Assembly: GCF_021764745.1 (NCBI RefSeq)
Contig: NZ_JAETXX010000001.1
Span: 930,001-994,000, forward strand
Direction: 5' to 3'
Source: Joostella atrarenae
Lineage (GTDB): Bacteria; Bacteroidota; Bacteroidia; Flavobacteriales; Flavobacteriaceae
DNA: 64,000 nt
Shown: piece after piece, positions 1 through 8,767 of the stretch
Layout: each line of letters begins with the position of its first letter
Numbering within the stretch: position 1 is the stretch's first letter
Translations under genes and position numbers: made by a program
The notes under the pieces: model-generated
The model's database searches: none
What the model saw: the letters and a program-made list of their open reading frames with translations, nothing else
What the model was told of the DNA's origin: nothing

Positions 1-481
1 AGGCTAATATAGAAACGGTGTAGAGCGTTCCGTATACAAACCATTGACTAGCAGGATTTCCACTTAAAAGCTTACTTAATGGGTCGAATAAAGCGATTAA
101 GCCAACATTGCCACCTTCTGATCTTAACCCGATGTATTGTGGGTAGAAATAGAGAACTATATAAAATCCAGTTAGAACGAGTCCGAGTAGCCAAGCTAAA
201 AAACCTCTTGAAGAGATTGACTTAAACCAAACACCATCATTTTTTATCCCAGCAGATTTATCGCCATAAGCTCCATACGAGAATAATATTATTCCAGCAG
301 TGATAGCTCCTAAAGAAATTGATAACCAGAGTCCTTTATTGGGAAAATTAATATTGAAAGTAGCGAGTAATAAAACCCCTAGCCCAAACATTCCTAGTAC
401 AACAGATAGCTTCTGTATTACATTAAGAGCAACTGGAGGCTCTCCAGATAGGGACATGTTTTTTTGTACTGTATTGTTCAT
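1..481 (-). CDS. Membrane protein N-terminus, probably 4Fe-4S-binding (partial)
   Basis: The reading frame is open from the ATG at 479-481 to the window edge, so about 160 N-terminal residues are visible. At least three hydrophobic segments can be read: about residues 22-40, 47-63 and 81-100, with another beginning at the edge. The visible part contains no cysteine cluster. From memory of the family, flavobacterial FAD oxidoreductases like the upstream gene are followed by a long polytopic protein with C-terminal ferredoxin-type clusters, and the segment around 'GVWFKSI' and 'ALFDPLS' fits it. Only 13 bp separate it from the upstream oxidoreductase, so the two are probably co-transcribed. That this is a gene is clear; the FeS assignment is inferred. 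Confidence 0.7.
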   Translation of the reverse strand, partial: MNNTVQKNMSLSGEPPVALNVIQKLSVVLGMFGLGVLLLATFNINFPNKGLWLSISLGAITAGIILFSYGAYGDKSAGIKNDGVWFKSISSRGFLAWLLGLVLTGFYIVLYFYPQYIGLRSEGGNVGLIALFDPLSKLLSGNPASQWFVYGTLYTVSILA

Positions 482-494
482 ATAAAGTTATCTT

Positions 495-1790
495 TTATGC
501 CGTTTTAAGTTGACCTTTAAATGCTTTTTTAATTGCTGAAAAGTGTTTGCTGTAAAATTCAGGATCGAAACTCGCCTTCTTAAGGTTCTCAATTACAAAG
601 TCTATTTTTCGACCTTCAGAAATCCATTGATCCATTACCTTATGTTCTAATCGGATTCCAAAAGTATTAATACCTAGAAATGTATTGTTTTCTTTATGAT
701 AAGAAATAGTGATGCATTTTTTACCATCTGGATGTTCCCAGAAAAAATGATTTTCATTCGCTTTAGGCTTTGCCCATACCCAGCCATATGTTTGGTATTC
801 GATGTCGAAAAATTTAGCAGAATTAAACCAATTACCAGGGTGATATGCTGTTTTATTTCCACAGATTGTCTGTGCAACAGCTTCTCCCATCATCCTTCCT
901 GTGTACCAAACTGCTTCAATTGGTTTACGTTCTCCAGTAGGTTCTAATTGCTCTGCGCAATCGCCAATTCCATAAATATTTGGGATATTAGTTTCTAGAT
1001 ATTTATTAACCTTAAGACCTCTTCCTGTTTCAATAGCAGTATTTTTTATAAAATCTATAGCAGGACTTACTCCAGCTGTTAGACCCACAAGATCACATTC
1101 TATTTTTTCTCCTGTGGAAGTTATAACTGCTTTCGCGCGTCCATTTTCATCAGCTATAATCTCTTTAAGTTCTGTTTCTAGTTTTAAATCAATATGATGA
1201 TCTCTAATATGTCTAGTTATAAGATCGGCATCTCCTTTTGGAAGAACACTTCCCCAGAAAGATTTATCACGAACTAAAAAAGTAACAGGAATTTCTCGAG
1301 TATGCAGCATTTCTGCCATTTCTACACCTATGAGTCCGCCACCAACAATAACAGCACGTTTACATACTTTATTATTTGGCGCATTGACTTCAAGAAGTTC
1401 TAAATCTTGTTTTGAGTAAAGACCTTGTACGCCTTTTAAGTCTTGCCCTGGCCAACCAAATTTATTAGGCTTGGAGCCAGAAGCAATAATAAGATCATCA
1501 TAATTTAACGTAGATCCATCAGCAAAGAGAAGTTGTTTGTTATCAATTTTAATTTCATTTACAAACCCTTCCTTTAATTCAATTCTGTTTTTCTCCCAAA
1601 ACCAATTTTCATACGGTTGTGTGTGTTCAAACTTCATATGTCCCATATAAACATACATTAATGCAGTTCTTGAGAAAAAATATTTAGATTCGGCAGAGAT
1701 TACAGTTATTTTATAATCGCTTAATTTGCGAATGTGCCTTGCTGCAGTAATTCCGGCAATGCCATTACCTATAATTGCGATATGTTTCAT
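495..1790 (-). CDS. NAD(P)/FAD-dependent oxidoreductase
   Basis: This is a pyridine nucleotide-disulfide-type flavoprotein of 431 residues. It has an N-terminal FAD dinucleotide fold (GNGIAG, residues 8-13), an NAD(P) fold (GGGLIG, 150-155) and the second FAD contact (IYGIGDCAE, 272-280). No redox-active CxxxxC is visible after the first glycine motif, so it is more like an NADH:acceptor (rubredoxin/ferredoxin or nitrite reductase) reductase than a disulfide reductase. About 130 C-terminal residues follow the core. It is first in a two-gene minus-strand unit with the membrane protein 13 bp downstream, suggesting that it passes electrons between NAD(P)H and a membrane FeS partner. The substrate is unknown. 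Confidence 0.88.
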   Translation of the reverse strand: MKHIAIIGNGIAGITAARHIRKLSDYKITVISAESKYFFSRTALMYVYMGHMKFEHTQPYENWFWEKNRIELKEGFVNEIKIDNKQLLFADGSTLNYDDLIIASGSKPNKFGWPGQDLKGVQGLYSKQDLELLEVNAPNNKVCKRAVIVGGGLIGVEMAEMLHTREIPVTFLVRDKSFWGSVLPKGDADLITRHIRDHHIDLKLETELKEIIADENGRAKAVITSTGEKIECDLVGLTAGVSPAIDFIKNTAIETGRGLKVNKYLETNIPNIYGIGDCAEQLEPTGERKPIEAVWYTGRMMGEAVAQTICGNKTAYHPGNWFNSAKFFDIEYQTYGWVWAKPKANENHFFWEHPDGKKCITISYHKENNTFLGINTFGIRLEHKVMDQWISEGRKIDFVIENLKKASFDPEFYSKHFSAIKKAFKGQLKTA

Positions 1791-1967
1791 GTGTTTTTTG
1801 ATATAGAATATACGTCGTAATGCAAGGTAAGAACTTATAAGTGGTTTTTAATTTAGAAGCATTTTAAATTAATAATTGATTATTTTCACTTGATAGCTAC
1901 CTACTTAGACTTTTAAGTTTCATAAACTTTTTTAGTAAGGTGACTAGTTTTAATGATATAAGCGAAT

Positions 1968-2978
1968 ATGAGATACAGTATTATTCTATTCATGACTTTG
2001 ATAATATTTAGTTGTAAATCTGAACTAAAAGAAAAAGTAAAGCGGATAAATGGAGTTAGTTTAGTGGCATCAAGAGCACCAGTATCTCCTGAACAGGCAA
2101 TAGCAGTAAAAAATATCAATGCAAATTATGCGGCGTTAATGCCTTTTGGATTTGTAAAAGAATTAGACCATCCAGAGATAATTTTTAATAAAGAAAAGCA
2201 ATGGTTTGGGGAAACAGAAGCAGGAGTTGCCCAATATGCTGAGGTTCTAGATTCCATAGGGATAAAAGCGATGTTAAAACCTCAATTATGGATTTGGAAA
2301 GGTGAATTTACGGGAGATCTTTCTATGCGAAATGAAAAGCATTGGAAAGAATTTGAAACTCAATATCGAAGTTTTATTTTGCATTATGCGGCGGTTGCAG
2401 AAAAACTGAATATTCCTATTTTTTGTATTGGGACCGAACTTAACAACTTTGTAAGTGAACGTTCAGAATTTTTCGAGATCCTTATAAAAGAGATTAGAGA
2501 AATATATCATGGGAAACTTACATATGCTGAAAATTGGGATGTATATACGAATGTGCCTTTTTGGAAGGATTTAGATTATATTGGAATTGATGCATATTTT
2601 CCTTTGTCTGAAGATAGAACACCATCCGTAAAAGTTTTAAAAGAGGGATGGGAGAAGCATAAAGAACAAATGGAAAAGCTTTCAAAGACTATAAATAAAC
2701 CTGTTCTATTTACAGAATATGGGTATAGAAGTATGGATTATGCTGCAAAAGCACCGTGGGAACATCATCGTTTGGAAGCTGTTGCAAATCATGAGATTCA
2801 AATAAATGCATTATCAGCATTATACGATACTTTTTGGGAAGAACCTTGGTTTGCTGGTGGATTTTTATGGAAATGGTTTCCTGAGGAAACAGCGGGAGGA
2901 GAAAAAAATAACCGGTTTACTGTTCAAAATAAACCGGCTTTAAAAACTGTTACATCGTATTATAAGAAAACGAAATAA
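1968..2978 (+). CDS. GH113-like glycoside hydrolase lipoprotein
   Basis: This 336-residue protein begins with a lipoprotein signal (LIIFSC, lipidated Cys16), so it should sit on a membrane facing the periplasm or outside. The rest fits the TIM-barrel family GH113 (beta-mannanase-like). Two glutamates lie in typical strand-end contexts: E157 in CIGTEL (acid/base) and E250 in LFTEYG (nucleophile), with WIWKGEF near residue 108 lining a likely sugar site. GH113 members cleave mannan or related beta-linked glycans, but the substrate here is not proven. Its stop codon abuts that of the convergent sulfatase with no spacer, which suggests, without proving, a shared polysaccharide target. Confidence 0.8.
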   Translation: MRYSIILFMTLIIFSCKSELKEKVKRINGVSLVASRAPVSPEQAIAVKNINANYAALMPFGFVKELDHPEIIFNKEKQWFGETEAGVAQYAEVLDSIGIKAMLKPQLWIWKGEFTGDLSMRNEKHWKEFETQYRSFILHYAAVAEKLNIPIFCIGTELNNFVSERSEFFEILIKEIREIYHGKLTYAENWDVYTNVPFWKDLDYIGIDAYFPLSEDRTPSVKVLKEGWEKHKEQMEKLSKTINKPVLFTEYGYRSMDYAAKAPWEHHRLEAVANHEIQINALSALYDTFWEEPWFAGGFLWKWFPEETAGGEKNNRFTVQNKPALKTVTSYYKKTK

Positions 2979-4604
2979 TTATTTTCTTGCTTCTAAATAT
3001 CTGTCGATATATTGTTGATCTAATTCTGGAGAATCCTTGTATTTCTTTCTTAGATCTTTAAGTTTTACCTTTAATTCATCAACGATATCTTTATACTCAG
3101 GATCGTCATAAACATTATTCATTTCTTGAGGATCATTCAATCGATCATAAAGTTCCCATTCGTCAACATCATAATAAAAGTGAATTAGTTTATACTTTTT
3201 AGTCACAATCCCATAGTGTCTTTTTACTTGATGAACTGCTGGGTATTCGTAATAATGGTAATAGGCAGCTTCTCTCGTCCATTTTTCATTTTCTCCTTTT
3301 AAAATTGGAGTCATGCTCTCACCTTGCATATCCGATGGAATGTCTATTCCTGCAGCGTCTAAAAATGTAGGGGCAAAGTCTAAATTCTGAACCATATCGT
3401 CATTAGTGGTTCCTTTTTCTATAACACCAGGCCAGCTAATCATCAACGGAGTTTTAAAAGACTCATCATAGATAAAACGCTTGTCAAACCAACCATGCTC
3501 TCCAAGATAAAAACCTTGATCAGAAGTATAAACAATAATGGTATTTTCGGTAAGGTCGTTTGCTTCTAAATAATCTAAAAGACGACCAACATTATCATCA
3601 ACAGAAGAAATAGTTCCTAAGTAATCTTGCATATAACGTTGGTATTTCCACTTCATCTTTTCCTCATCGGTCATAGAAGGCCAATGCTCTTTAAAGTCGT
3701 TATTTATCGCATTGATAGTAGGGTCATACTTTGCCTTTTGTTCAGCATTTAATCTATTATAAATTCCTGTAAATCCACCAGGAACTTTTTTAATTTCAGG
3801 CTTAACATCTCCCATTTCCGCAAGTGTCTTAGGGCGAATTTTACTGTCGTGGCTGTATCGTAAATGATATAATAAATTCATTTCAGCAGTCTTTGCAGCA
3901 GTACCTCTATTTTTATAATCGTCGAAAAGAGTTTCAGGTTCTGGGAATGTTTTTTTAGAAAACTCTGCGAATTTTTCAGGATTAGGCCACCAAGGTCTGT
4001 GCGGTGCTTTATGCAAATACATCATCATAAATGGCTTTTCTTTGTCTCTTTTTTTATCCAGCCAATTAATAGTGTAATCCGTAATAATATCTGTTACATA
4101 ACCTGTAATTGTAGTGTCTCCTTCTTTAGTAATAAACTTAGGATTAATATAATTTCCTTGCCCCGGAAGAATAGCAAAATCATCTACACCTTTAGGGTTG
4201 TTTCCAAAGTGTAGTTTTCCAAACATAGCCGTTTGATATCCCGCATTCTGAAATAGCTGTGGGAATGTAACATTGGTGGTGTCAAATGGAAAATAGTTAT
4301 CTACTTTACCGTTTATATGGCTGTGTTTTCCTGTTAGAATCACGGCTCTAGAAGGAGCACAAATAGAATTAGTAACAGATGCATTATTAAAAAGCATTCC
4401 ATTTTTTGCAATCCTATCGATATTTGGAGTGTTTATTAGTTTATCGGAGTAAGCGCTAATTGCTTGGTAAGCATGATCGTCCGACATGATGAAAATTATA
4501 TTCGGACGCTTTTCTTCGGTTGCAGTTTCCTTTTTATCTGCTTTTTCTTGACAAGAAAATAAGGCAATGGAGAATACTGCAAATAGTAGTTTCTTAAAGT
4601 GCAT
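2979..4604 (-). CDS. S1-family sulfatase (formylglycine type) lipoprotein
   Basis: This is an S1 arylsulfatase-like enzyme that hydrolyses sulfate esters, probably on carbohydrates. The chosen ATG (4604) gives 541 residues and a clean lipoprotein signal (LFSC, Cys18); an upstream ATG at 4640 would add 12 residues and spoil the signal. The metal site shows SDD (41-43), and the sulfatase signature is CAPSR (82-86), where Cys82 would be oxidised to formylglycine. TGK follows at 91-93, and a DQGFYLGEHGW block lies further on. The sequence is closest to GlcNAc-6-sulfatase or heparan-type sulfatases, but substrate cannot be told from sequence. No sulfatase-maturating enzyme is visible in the window. 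Confidence 0.92.
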   Translation of the reverse strand: MHFKKLLFAVFSIALFSCQEKADKKETATEEKRPNIIFIMSDDHAYQAISAYSDKLINTPNIDRIAKNGMLFNNASVTNSICAPSRAVILTGKHSHINGKVDNYFPFDTTNVTFPQLFQNAGYQTAMFGKLHFGNNPKGVDDFAILPGQGNYINPKFITKEGDTTITGYVTDIITDYTINWLDKKRDKEKPFMMMYLHKAPHRPWWPNPEKFAEFSKKTFPEPETLFDDYKNRGTAAKTAEMNLLYHLRYSHDSKIRPKTLAEMGDVKPEIKKVPGGFTGIYNRLNAEQKAKYDPTINAINNDFKEHWPSMTDEEKMKWKYQRYMQDYLGTISSVDDNVGRLLDYLEANDLTENTIIVYTSDQGFYLGEHGWFDKRFIYDESFKTPLMISWPGVIEKGTTNDDMVQNLDFAPTFLDAAGIDIPSDMQGESMTPILKGENEKWTREAAYYHYYEYPAVHQVKRHYGIVTKKYKLIHFYYDVDEWELYDRLNDPQEMNNVYDDPEYKDIVDELKVKLKDLRKKYKDSPELDQQYIDRYLEARK

Positions 4605-4682
4605 TAATTTATTTTTTCTAGTTTGGTTTTGTGATAGCAATTTACGGAAAAATAAATTAAAAGTTTCGAATACTTTTTAATT

Positions 4683-4711
4683 AAAAAGTCCCACCGAAGA
4701 GGCAGGACTTT
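4683..4711 (-). terminator. Hairpin terminator downstream of clpP paralogue
   Basis: AAAGTCC (4685-4691) pairs with GGACTTT (4705-4711). The stem extends inward through two G-T wobbles and CC/GG around a 5-base loop, about 11 bp in all. On the minus strand it is followed by TTAATT. A second hairpin (TTCTTTC/GAAAGAA, 4713-4729) lies between it and the clpP stop. Confidence 0.65.
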
Positions 4712-4733
4712 GTTCTTTCTATGAAAGAAATGG

Positions 4734-5276
4734 TTATTCTAAAATCCCATCTACAATTCCATATTCTAAAGATTCTTTGGCGTCTAACCAGTAGTCACGG
4801 TTAAAATCTTTCATGATTTTCTCGAAAGACTGTCCGCAATTATCAGCTAATATACGAGCTCCGATCTCTTTAGTCTTGATAATTTCTTTAGCTTGAATTT
4901 CAATATTCGAAGCCTGTCCTTGTGCTCCACCGCTAGGTTGGTGAATCATTACTCTTGCATAAGGATAAACAAAACGTCTTCCTTTTTCTCCTGCTGAAAG
5001 TAATATAGATCCCATAGAGGCAGCTAACCCAGTACAAATAGTAGAAACTGGACTTTTTAGCGACTTCATAGTGTCATGAATAGCAAAACCAGAGGTTACA
5101 TAACCACCAGGACTATTAATTATAAGTTTAATCTCTTCATTGCTAATAGCATCTAAATAAAGTAACCTGTCGATTACATGCTTAGCTGATTTATCGTCTA
5201 CTTGTCCCCAAAGAAAAACTTTTCGCTCTTCTAAAAGGGAAGCATCTATTTTATCTTGAATTTTATTACTAGCCAT
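4734..5276 (-). CDS. clpP: ClpP-like serine protease (short paralogue)
   Basis: This is a 180-residue ClpP-family peptidase subunit. The catalytic triad is readable: Ser87 in AASMG, His112 in MIHQP, and Asp161 in FNRDYW. The spacings (25 and 49 residues) equal those in E. coli ClpP. The Gly-rich strand INSPGG (54-58) and the head-domain segment GGAQGQASDI-like (GQASNIEI) are present. It has almost no N-terminal extension and is shorter than the usual 195-220 residues. There is no clpX or tig beside it, so it is probably a secondary copy rather than the main tig-clpP-clpX gene. A TATATTTG promoter box lies 22 bp upstream. Confidence 0.93.
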   Translation of the reverse strand: MASNKIQDKIDASLLEERKVFLWGQVDDKSAKHVIDRLLYLDAISNEEIKLIINSPGGYVTSGFAIHDTMKSLKSPVSTICTGLAASMGSILLSAGEKGRRFVYPYARVMIHQPSGGAQGQASNIEIQAKEIIKTKEIGARILADNCGQSFEKIMKDFNRDYWLDAKESLEYGIVDGILE

Positions 5277-5298
5277 ATTTTTATTATTTATTACTGTT

Positions 5299-5306
5299 CA
5301 AATATA
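5299..5306 (-). promoter_or_regulatory. -7 box TATATTTG upstream of clpP paralogue
   Basis: On the minus strand this reads TATATTTG, a full match to the Bacteroidota sigma-A -7 consensus TAnnTTTG. It lies 22 bp before the clpP start. A convincing -33 TTTG is not visible. Confidence 0.5.
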
Positions 5307-5366
5307 CTTATTTCGATTTACTTTTTTATTAACGATTGTTAAAGGATAATAGTAAGTGAAATTTTA

Positions 5367-6257
5367 TTAGTCTTTATTGTTTTTAGAAGCACTCCATGGA
5401 TATAATTCCTGATTTATAAACTCCTGCGGGAATTTATCATCATCATGAAAACCGAGTTCAATATCTCTTCCGTCGTAAGGAATGTAATCAGTTTTAAAAA
5501 TATAATCCCAGATACTAAGAGTAATTCCAAAGTTAACGCCATATTTATTTGGCATTTCTTTACTATGATGCCAAATATGCATTTTAGGATTATTAAAAAT
5601 ATATTTTAAATATCCGTAATCCCAACCAATATTAGCATGATTTAGATGGCCTATTGCAATATTGAAAAAGTGTACAATAGCAACTGCTTCAATATTAAAA
5701 CCTCCAATAATTGCAATCGGAATGTATAGAATCGATTTATAAACAATGGGCTCCATCCAATGGTATCTAAAATGAGCTGCAAAAGCCATTTCTTTTACCG
5801 AATGATGTGTTTTATGGAAATTCCATAGGAAAGGAACACGATGGAGTAAAATATGTGTGCCCCATTGGATGAAATCTGCGGTAAGGAAAAATATAAATAG
5901 TCCTAAAAGCCATGGTAATTTTGTGGAATCAAAAAGCTGAAAACTGTCCACTGATAACCCAAAAACCCCAAGGAAATCGTTAAATACTAATTCTGCTGTA
6001 TTGGAAAGTGCAATTAGTGCAATAAGATTCAGTAGAAAAAAATTAAAGAATAGATAAAAGGTGTCTAGCCAGAAATCTTTTCTGAATATCTTTTGATCTT
6101 TCCGCCACGGAAATAATATTTCTAATCCCCAAATGGTAAGGGATATTATAAGAAGCCCATAAAAATAGTTTTCCCAATGGAAATTAGTAATCTCCGATAT
6201 TAGGTAATTAAAATAACCCGAATAAGAGTTTTTTATGGTTTCAATGTATTTATTCAT
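5367..6257 (-). CDS. Sterol desaturase / fatty acid hydroxylase family protein
   Basis: This 296-residue integral membrane protein belongs to the membrane di-iron hydroxylase superfamily. The three His clusters expected of the di-iron site are readable: HILLH, HKTHH and HIWHH, with an extra conserved HLNHAN. Membrane segments lie near residues 32-50, 68-90 and 115-130, and around the central clusters. Family members hydroxylate or desaturate sterols, carotenoids, sphingoid bases or fatty acids using O2. The substrate is unknown here. It stands between clpP and the nucleoside phosphorylase, with 46 bp to the latter, so co-transcription is possible. Confidence 0.88.
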   Translation of the reverse strand: MNKYIETIKNSYSGYFNYLISEITNFHWENYFYGLLIISLTIWGLEILFPWRKDQKIFRKDFWLDTFYLFFNFFLLNLIALIALSNTAELVFNDFLGVFGLSVDSFQLFDSTKLPWLLGLFIFFLTADFIQWGTHILLHRVPFLWNFHKTHHSVKEMAFAAHFRYHWMEPIVYKSILYIPIAIIGGFNIEAVAIVHFFNIAIGHLNHANIGWDYGYLKYIFNNPKMHIWHHSKEMPNKYGVNFGITLSIWDYIFKTDYIPYDGRDIELGFHDDDKFPQEFINQELYPWSASKNNKD

Positions 6258-6303
6258 TTACTATTATATTTAGAGACTACTTTTAGCCTTCCCGTAAGAT
6301 TTT

Positions 6304-7119
6304 TTAAAGTTGCTTTATTAATTTTTTGAAAAGGGTAATCATTTTTGGTTCTGCTTCTCCTGCAACTTTAATTATCTCTTGAATATCTATAGGCTGTAGG
6401 TTATCTGGATCTCCTTCATCAGTAATAACAGAAATAGCGGCTACAGGTAAACTTAAATGATTGGCAACTATAACTTCAGGAACAGTACTCATTCCTACGG
6501 CATCGGCACCAATTAATTTTAAGTAGCGATATTCTGCTTTTGTTTCTAATTCTGGGCCAATTACAGAAGCATAAACCCCTTTCTGAAGCGAAATATTTTC
6601 ATCTGTGGCAGCGTCGATAATTGTTTTACGCATCTCCACATCATAAGGTTCGCTCATATCTACAAAACGATGACCAAAAGCACCTACATCTTTAAATGCT
6701 AGAGGAGAACCTCCTTGTAAGTTTATATGATCTTCAATAAGCATTAAATCGCCTTTTTTGAAATCTAAATTTATAGATCCTGCGGCATTAGAAATTAAAA
6801 GTTTTTTAATTCCAAGTTCATGCATTGCTCGAATTGGATATGTAATATCTATAAAATCATAACCTTCGTATAAATGGAAGCGACCTTGCATTACAACAAC
6901 CTTTTTGCCTTCAATTTCTCCGAAAATTAATTTACCACTGTGAAACTCTACAGTAGCTAAAGGAAAAAAAGGAATTTGGTTATAATGCGCTACAATCGGA
7001 TCTTTAATCTCGTCTACCAATTTCCCTAATCCTGTTCCTAAAACGATCCCAACTTCTGGGTTATCAAATCCTTTACTTTTTAAATATACAGTAGTTTCTT
7101 GTAATTCTTTTTTTGTCAT
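6304..7119 (-). CDS. punA: Purine-nucleoside phosphorylase
   Basis: This is a 271-residue trimeric-type (class II) purine nucleoside phosphorylase. It converts purine ribonucleosides plus phosphate to free base and ribose-1-phosphate in the cytoplasm. Family landmarks are GTGLG (28-32, phosphate site), GRFHLYEGY (79-87), and NAAGS within the block LLISNAAGSIN. The conserved ETKAEYRYLKLIGADAVGMS region binds the base and ribose. It starts 4 bp after the stop of the TIGR04282 gene, so the two are translationally close. Together with hpt, adk and purEK it forms part of the window's purine salvage and synthesis set. Confidence 0.93.
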   Translation of the reverse strand: MTKKELQETTVYLKSKGFDNPEVGIVLGTGLGKLVDEIKDPIVAHYNQIPFFPLATVEFHSGKLIFGEIEGKKVVVMQGRFHLYEGYDFIDITYPIRAMHELGIKKLLISNAAGSINLDFKKGDLMLIEDHINLQGGSPLAFKDVGAFGHRFVDMSEPYDVEMRKTIIDAATDENISLQKGVYASVIGPELETKAEYRYLKLIGADAVGMSTVPEVIVANHLSLPVAAISVITDEGDPDNLQPIDIQEIIKVAGEAEPKMITLFKKLIKQL

Positions 7120-7123
7120 AATT

Positions 7124-7732
7124 TTATTTTTTTAAAAATTTCTCAAACGCAGCATGATCCTTAATATCGTCATATACATCTACGTCGTTAAGTTCTTCTA
7201 ACAAAGCTACATCAACTGTTTTTAAATCTTCTAAAGTATCTCTTAAAACAGTATTTGTGCCCCATTTTTTTTGCTGAAATATCTCTGGATATAGTTTTTT
7301 CATTCCTAAAAGATAATAGCCTCCATCTTGAGCAGGCCCAATAACAACATCATTAGTATCTAGTTTGCTAAAAGCCTCTTCAATGTGTTTTTCTGTAATA
7401 TCGTATAAATCGCTTCCTATTACAATTGCTTTTTCATAACCAACAGAAAAACTATCTTTAAAAGCATTCATCATACGGATGCCTAAATCACTTCCCATTT
7501 GAAGCTTTTTATCAAAAGGAGGTGTTTCCCAGATATCATTTTCTGCCATTTCTTCAGAATAGTAAACTTTCTTCTCGCAATCACTATTCCTAGTCACTTT
7601 TGCTGTATGCTCTAATAAAAAGATATAGATTTCTAATGCTTTTTTATCGCCTATAGTTTTTGCAAGTCTAGTTTTTACCTTCCCTAACTTTGGGTTCCTA
7701 GTAAATATAAGGAGTGTATTTTTATTGTTCAT
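7124..7732 (-). CDS. TIGR04282-family glycosyltransferase
   Basis: This 202-residue protein has the fold of small GT-A transferases of family TIGR04282 (DUF2064), annotated in arsenosugar biosynthesis. Readable landmarks are the N-terminal FTRNPKLGKVKTRLAK, the metal/nucleotide segment VIGSDLYDIT, and the family-typical GPAQDGGYYLLG followed by WGTNTV. There is no arsenic methyltransferase or radical-SAM partner nearby, so the arsenosugar role is only a family label. It is the first gene of a unit with punA (4 bp gap) and is divergent from the HAD phosphatase. Confidence 0.88.
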   Translation of the reverse strand: MNNKNTLLIFTRNPKLGKVKTRLAKTIGDKKALEIYIFLLEHTAKVTRNSDCEKKVYYSEEMAENDIWETPPFDKKLQMGSDLGIRMMNAFKDSFSVGYEKAIVIGSDLYDITEKHIEEAFSKLDTNDVVIGPAQDGGYYLLGMKKLYPEIFQQKKWGTNTVLRDTLEDLKTVDVALLEELNDVDVYDDIKDHAAFEKFLKK

Positions 7733-7956
7733 TATATAAATAAATTTCGAGCTAAATTTTTATGTCCCATCAGCAGATTTCTATGTTGATATTCTTCCTT
7801 AGAATAAAAAAACAAGAGCAAATTCTTACTGTTGGTACGATAAGATCCAAATATGTTGATTATTGGACGTTTTTGGGGTTATTTCTTACATAAAAACATA
7901 ATATATCGTAATTTAGTTCCATCAGTAAAAGTAACAGAAATAAATATATTGAATAG

Positions 7957-8736
7957 ATGAAAAAAGGATTTTTAATAGATATGGATGGTGTTATATACGG
8001 AAACGACACACTAATCCCTGGAGCAGATAAATTTATAAAAACACTTCAGAAGGAGGAGATTCCATTTTTATTTATGACAAATAATAGCCAACGTACACCT
8101 TTAGATACGGTTAATAAAGTGGCTAGAATGGGAATCAAAATAAAAGAGGAGAATGTTTATACCAGTGCAATGGCGACAGCATATTTCTTATCTTTTATGA
8201 ATCCTAATGGAACTGCTTATGTATTGGGAGAAGGTGGTTTAATTACTAGTTTACACCAGCATGGTTATACTTTGGTAAATCAAAATCCAGATTTTGTTGT
8301 TGTAGGAGAAGGAAGAAATTTCACTCTTGAAATGGTGAATAACGCTGTTGATATGATTCTTTCTGGTGCAAAATTAATCGCTACAAATTTAGATCCATCT
8401 CCAATGAAAGAAGGGTGGTCTAACTTAGGAATAAAAGCAATTGTGGCTATGATAGAGGAAGCTACAGGGAAGAAGGCTTTTTCAGTAGGGAAACCGAGTC
8501 CTGTAATGATGCGTTCTGCAAGAAAATATCTTGGTTTAGAGGCCAGAGAAACGATTATTATAGGAGACACAATGGATACAGATATTTTAGGTGGTGTGCA
8601 ATTAGGATACACAACGATTTTAACGCTATCTGGAGTTTCCAAAGAGAAAGACCTAAACGATTATGCTTTCAAGCCAGATATGATTATTAATTCTTTAGCA
8701 GAGCTAGATCTTAAAAAAGCATTAGAGCTTCAGTAA
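7957..8736 (+). CDS. HAD-IIA family phosphatase (NagD-like)
   Basis: This is a 259-residue haloacid-dehalogenase phosphatase of subfamily IIA. Motif I is DMDGVIYG with Asp8 as nucleophile and Asp10 as acid/base; motif II lies in FMTNNSQRTP, motif III in GKPSP and motif IV in IGDTMDTD. Relatives dephosphorylate nucleotides or sugar phosphates (NagD, AraL, phosphoglycolate phosphatase). It lies 31 bp ahead of the GH32 gene on the same strand, so it may remove phosphates during fructose use, but this is only context. Confidence 0.9.
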   Translation: MKKGFLIDMDGVIYGNDTLIPGADKFIKTLQKEEIPFLFMTNNSQRTPLDTVNKVARMGIKIKEENVYTSAMATAYFLSFMNPNGTAYVLGEGGLITSLHQHGYTLVNQNPDFVVVGEGRNFTLEMVNNAVDMILSGAKLIATNLDPSPMKEGWSNLGIKAIVAMIEEATGKKAFSVGKPSPVMMRSARKYLGLEARETIIIGDTMDTDILGGVQLGYTTILTLSGVSKEKDLNDYAFKPDMIINSLAELDLKKALELQ

Positions 8737-8767
8737 AATTATTATCTTTCAGTATAATTTTTTACAT

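Noticed and set aside
300-485. A 61-codon plus-strand frame at the left edge
   Set aside because: It lies antisense to the membrane protein gene, whose hydrophobic translation is clearly the real one.
8280-8642. A 120-codon minus-strand frame inside the HAD phosphatase
   Set aside because: It is a shadow of a gene whose HAD motifs are all intact; the translation has no recognisable family pattern.
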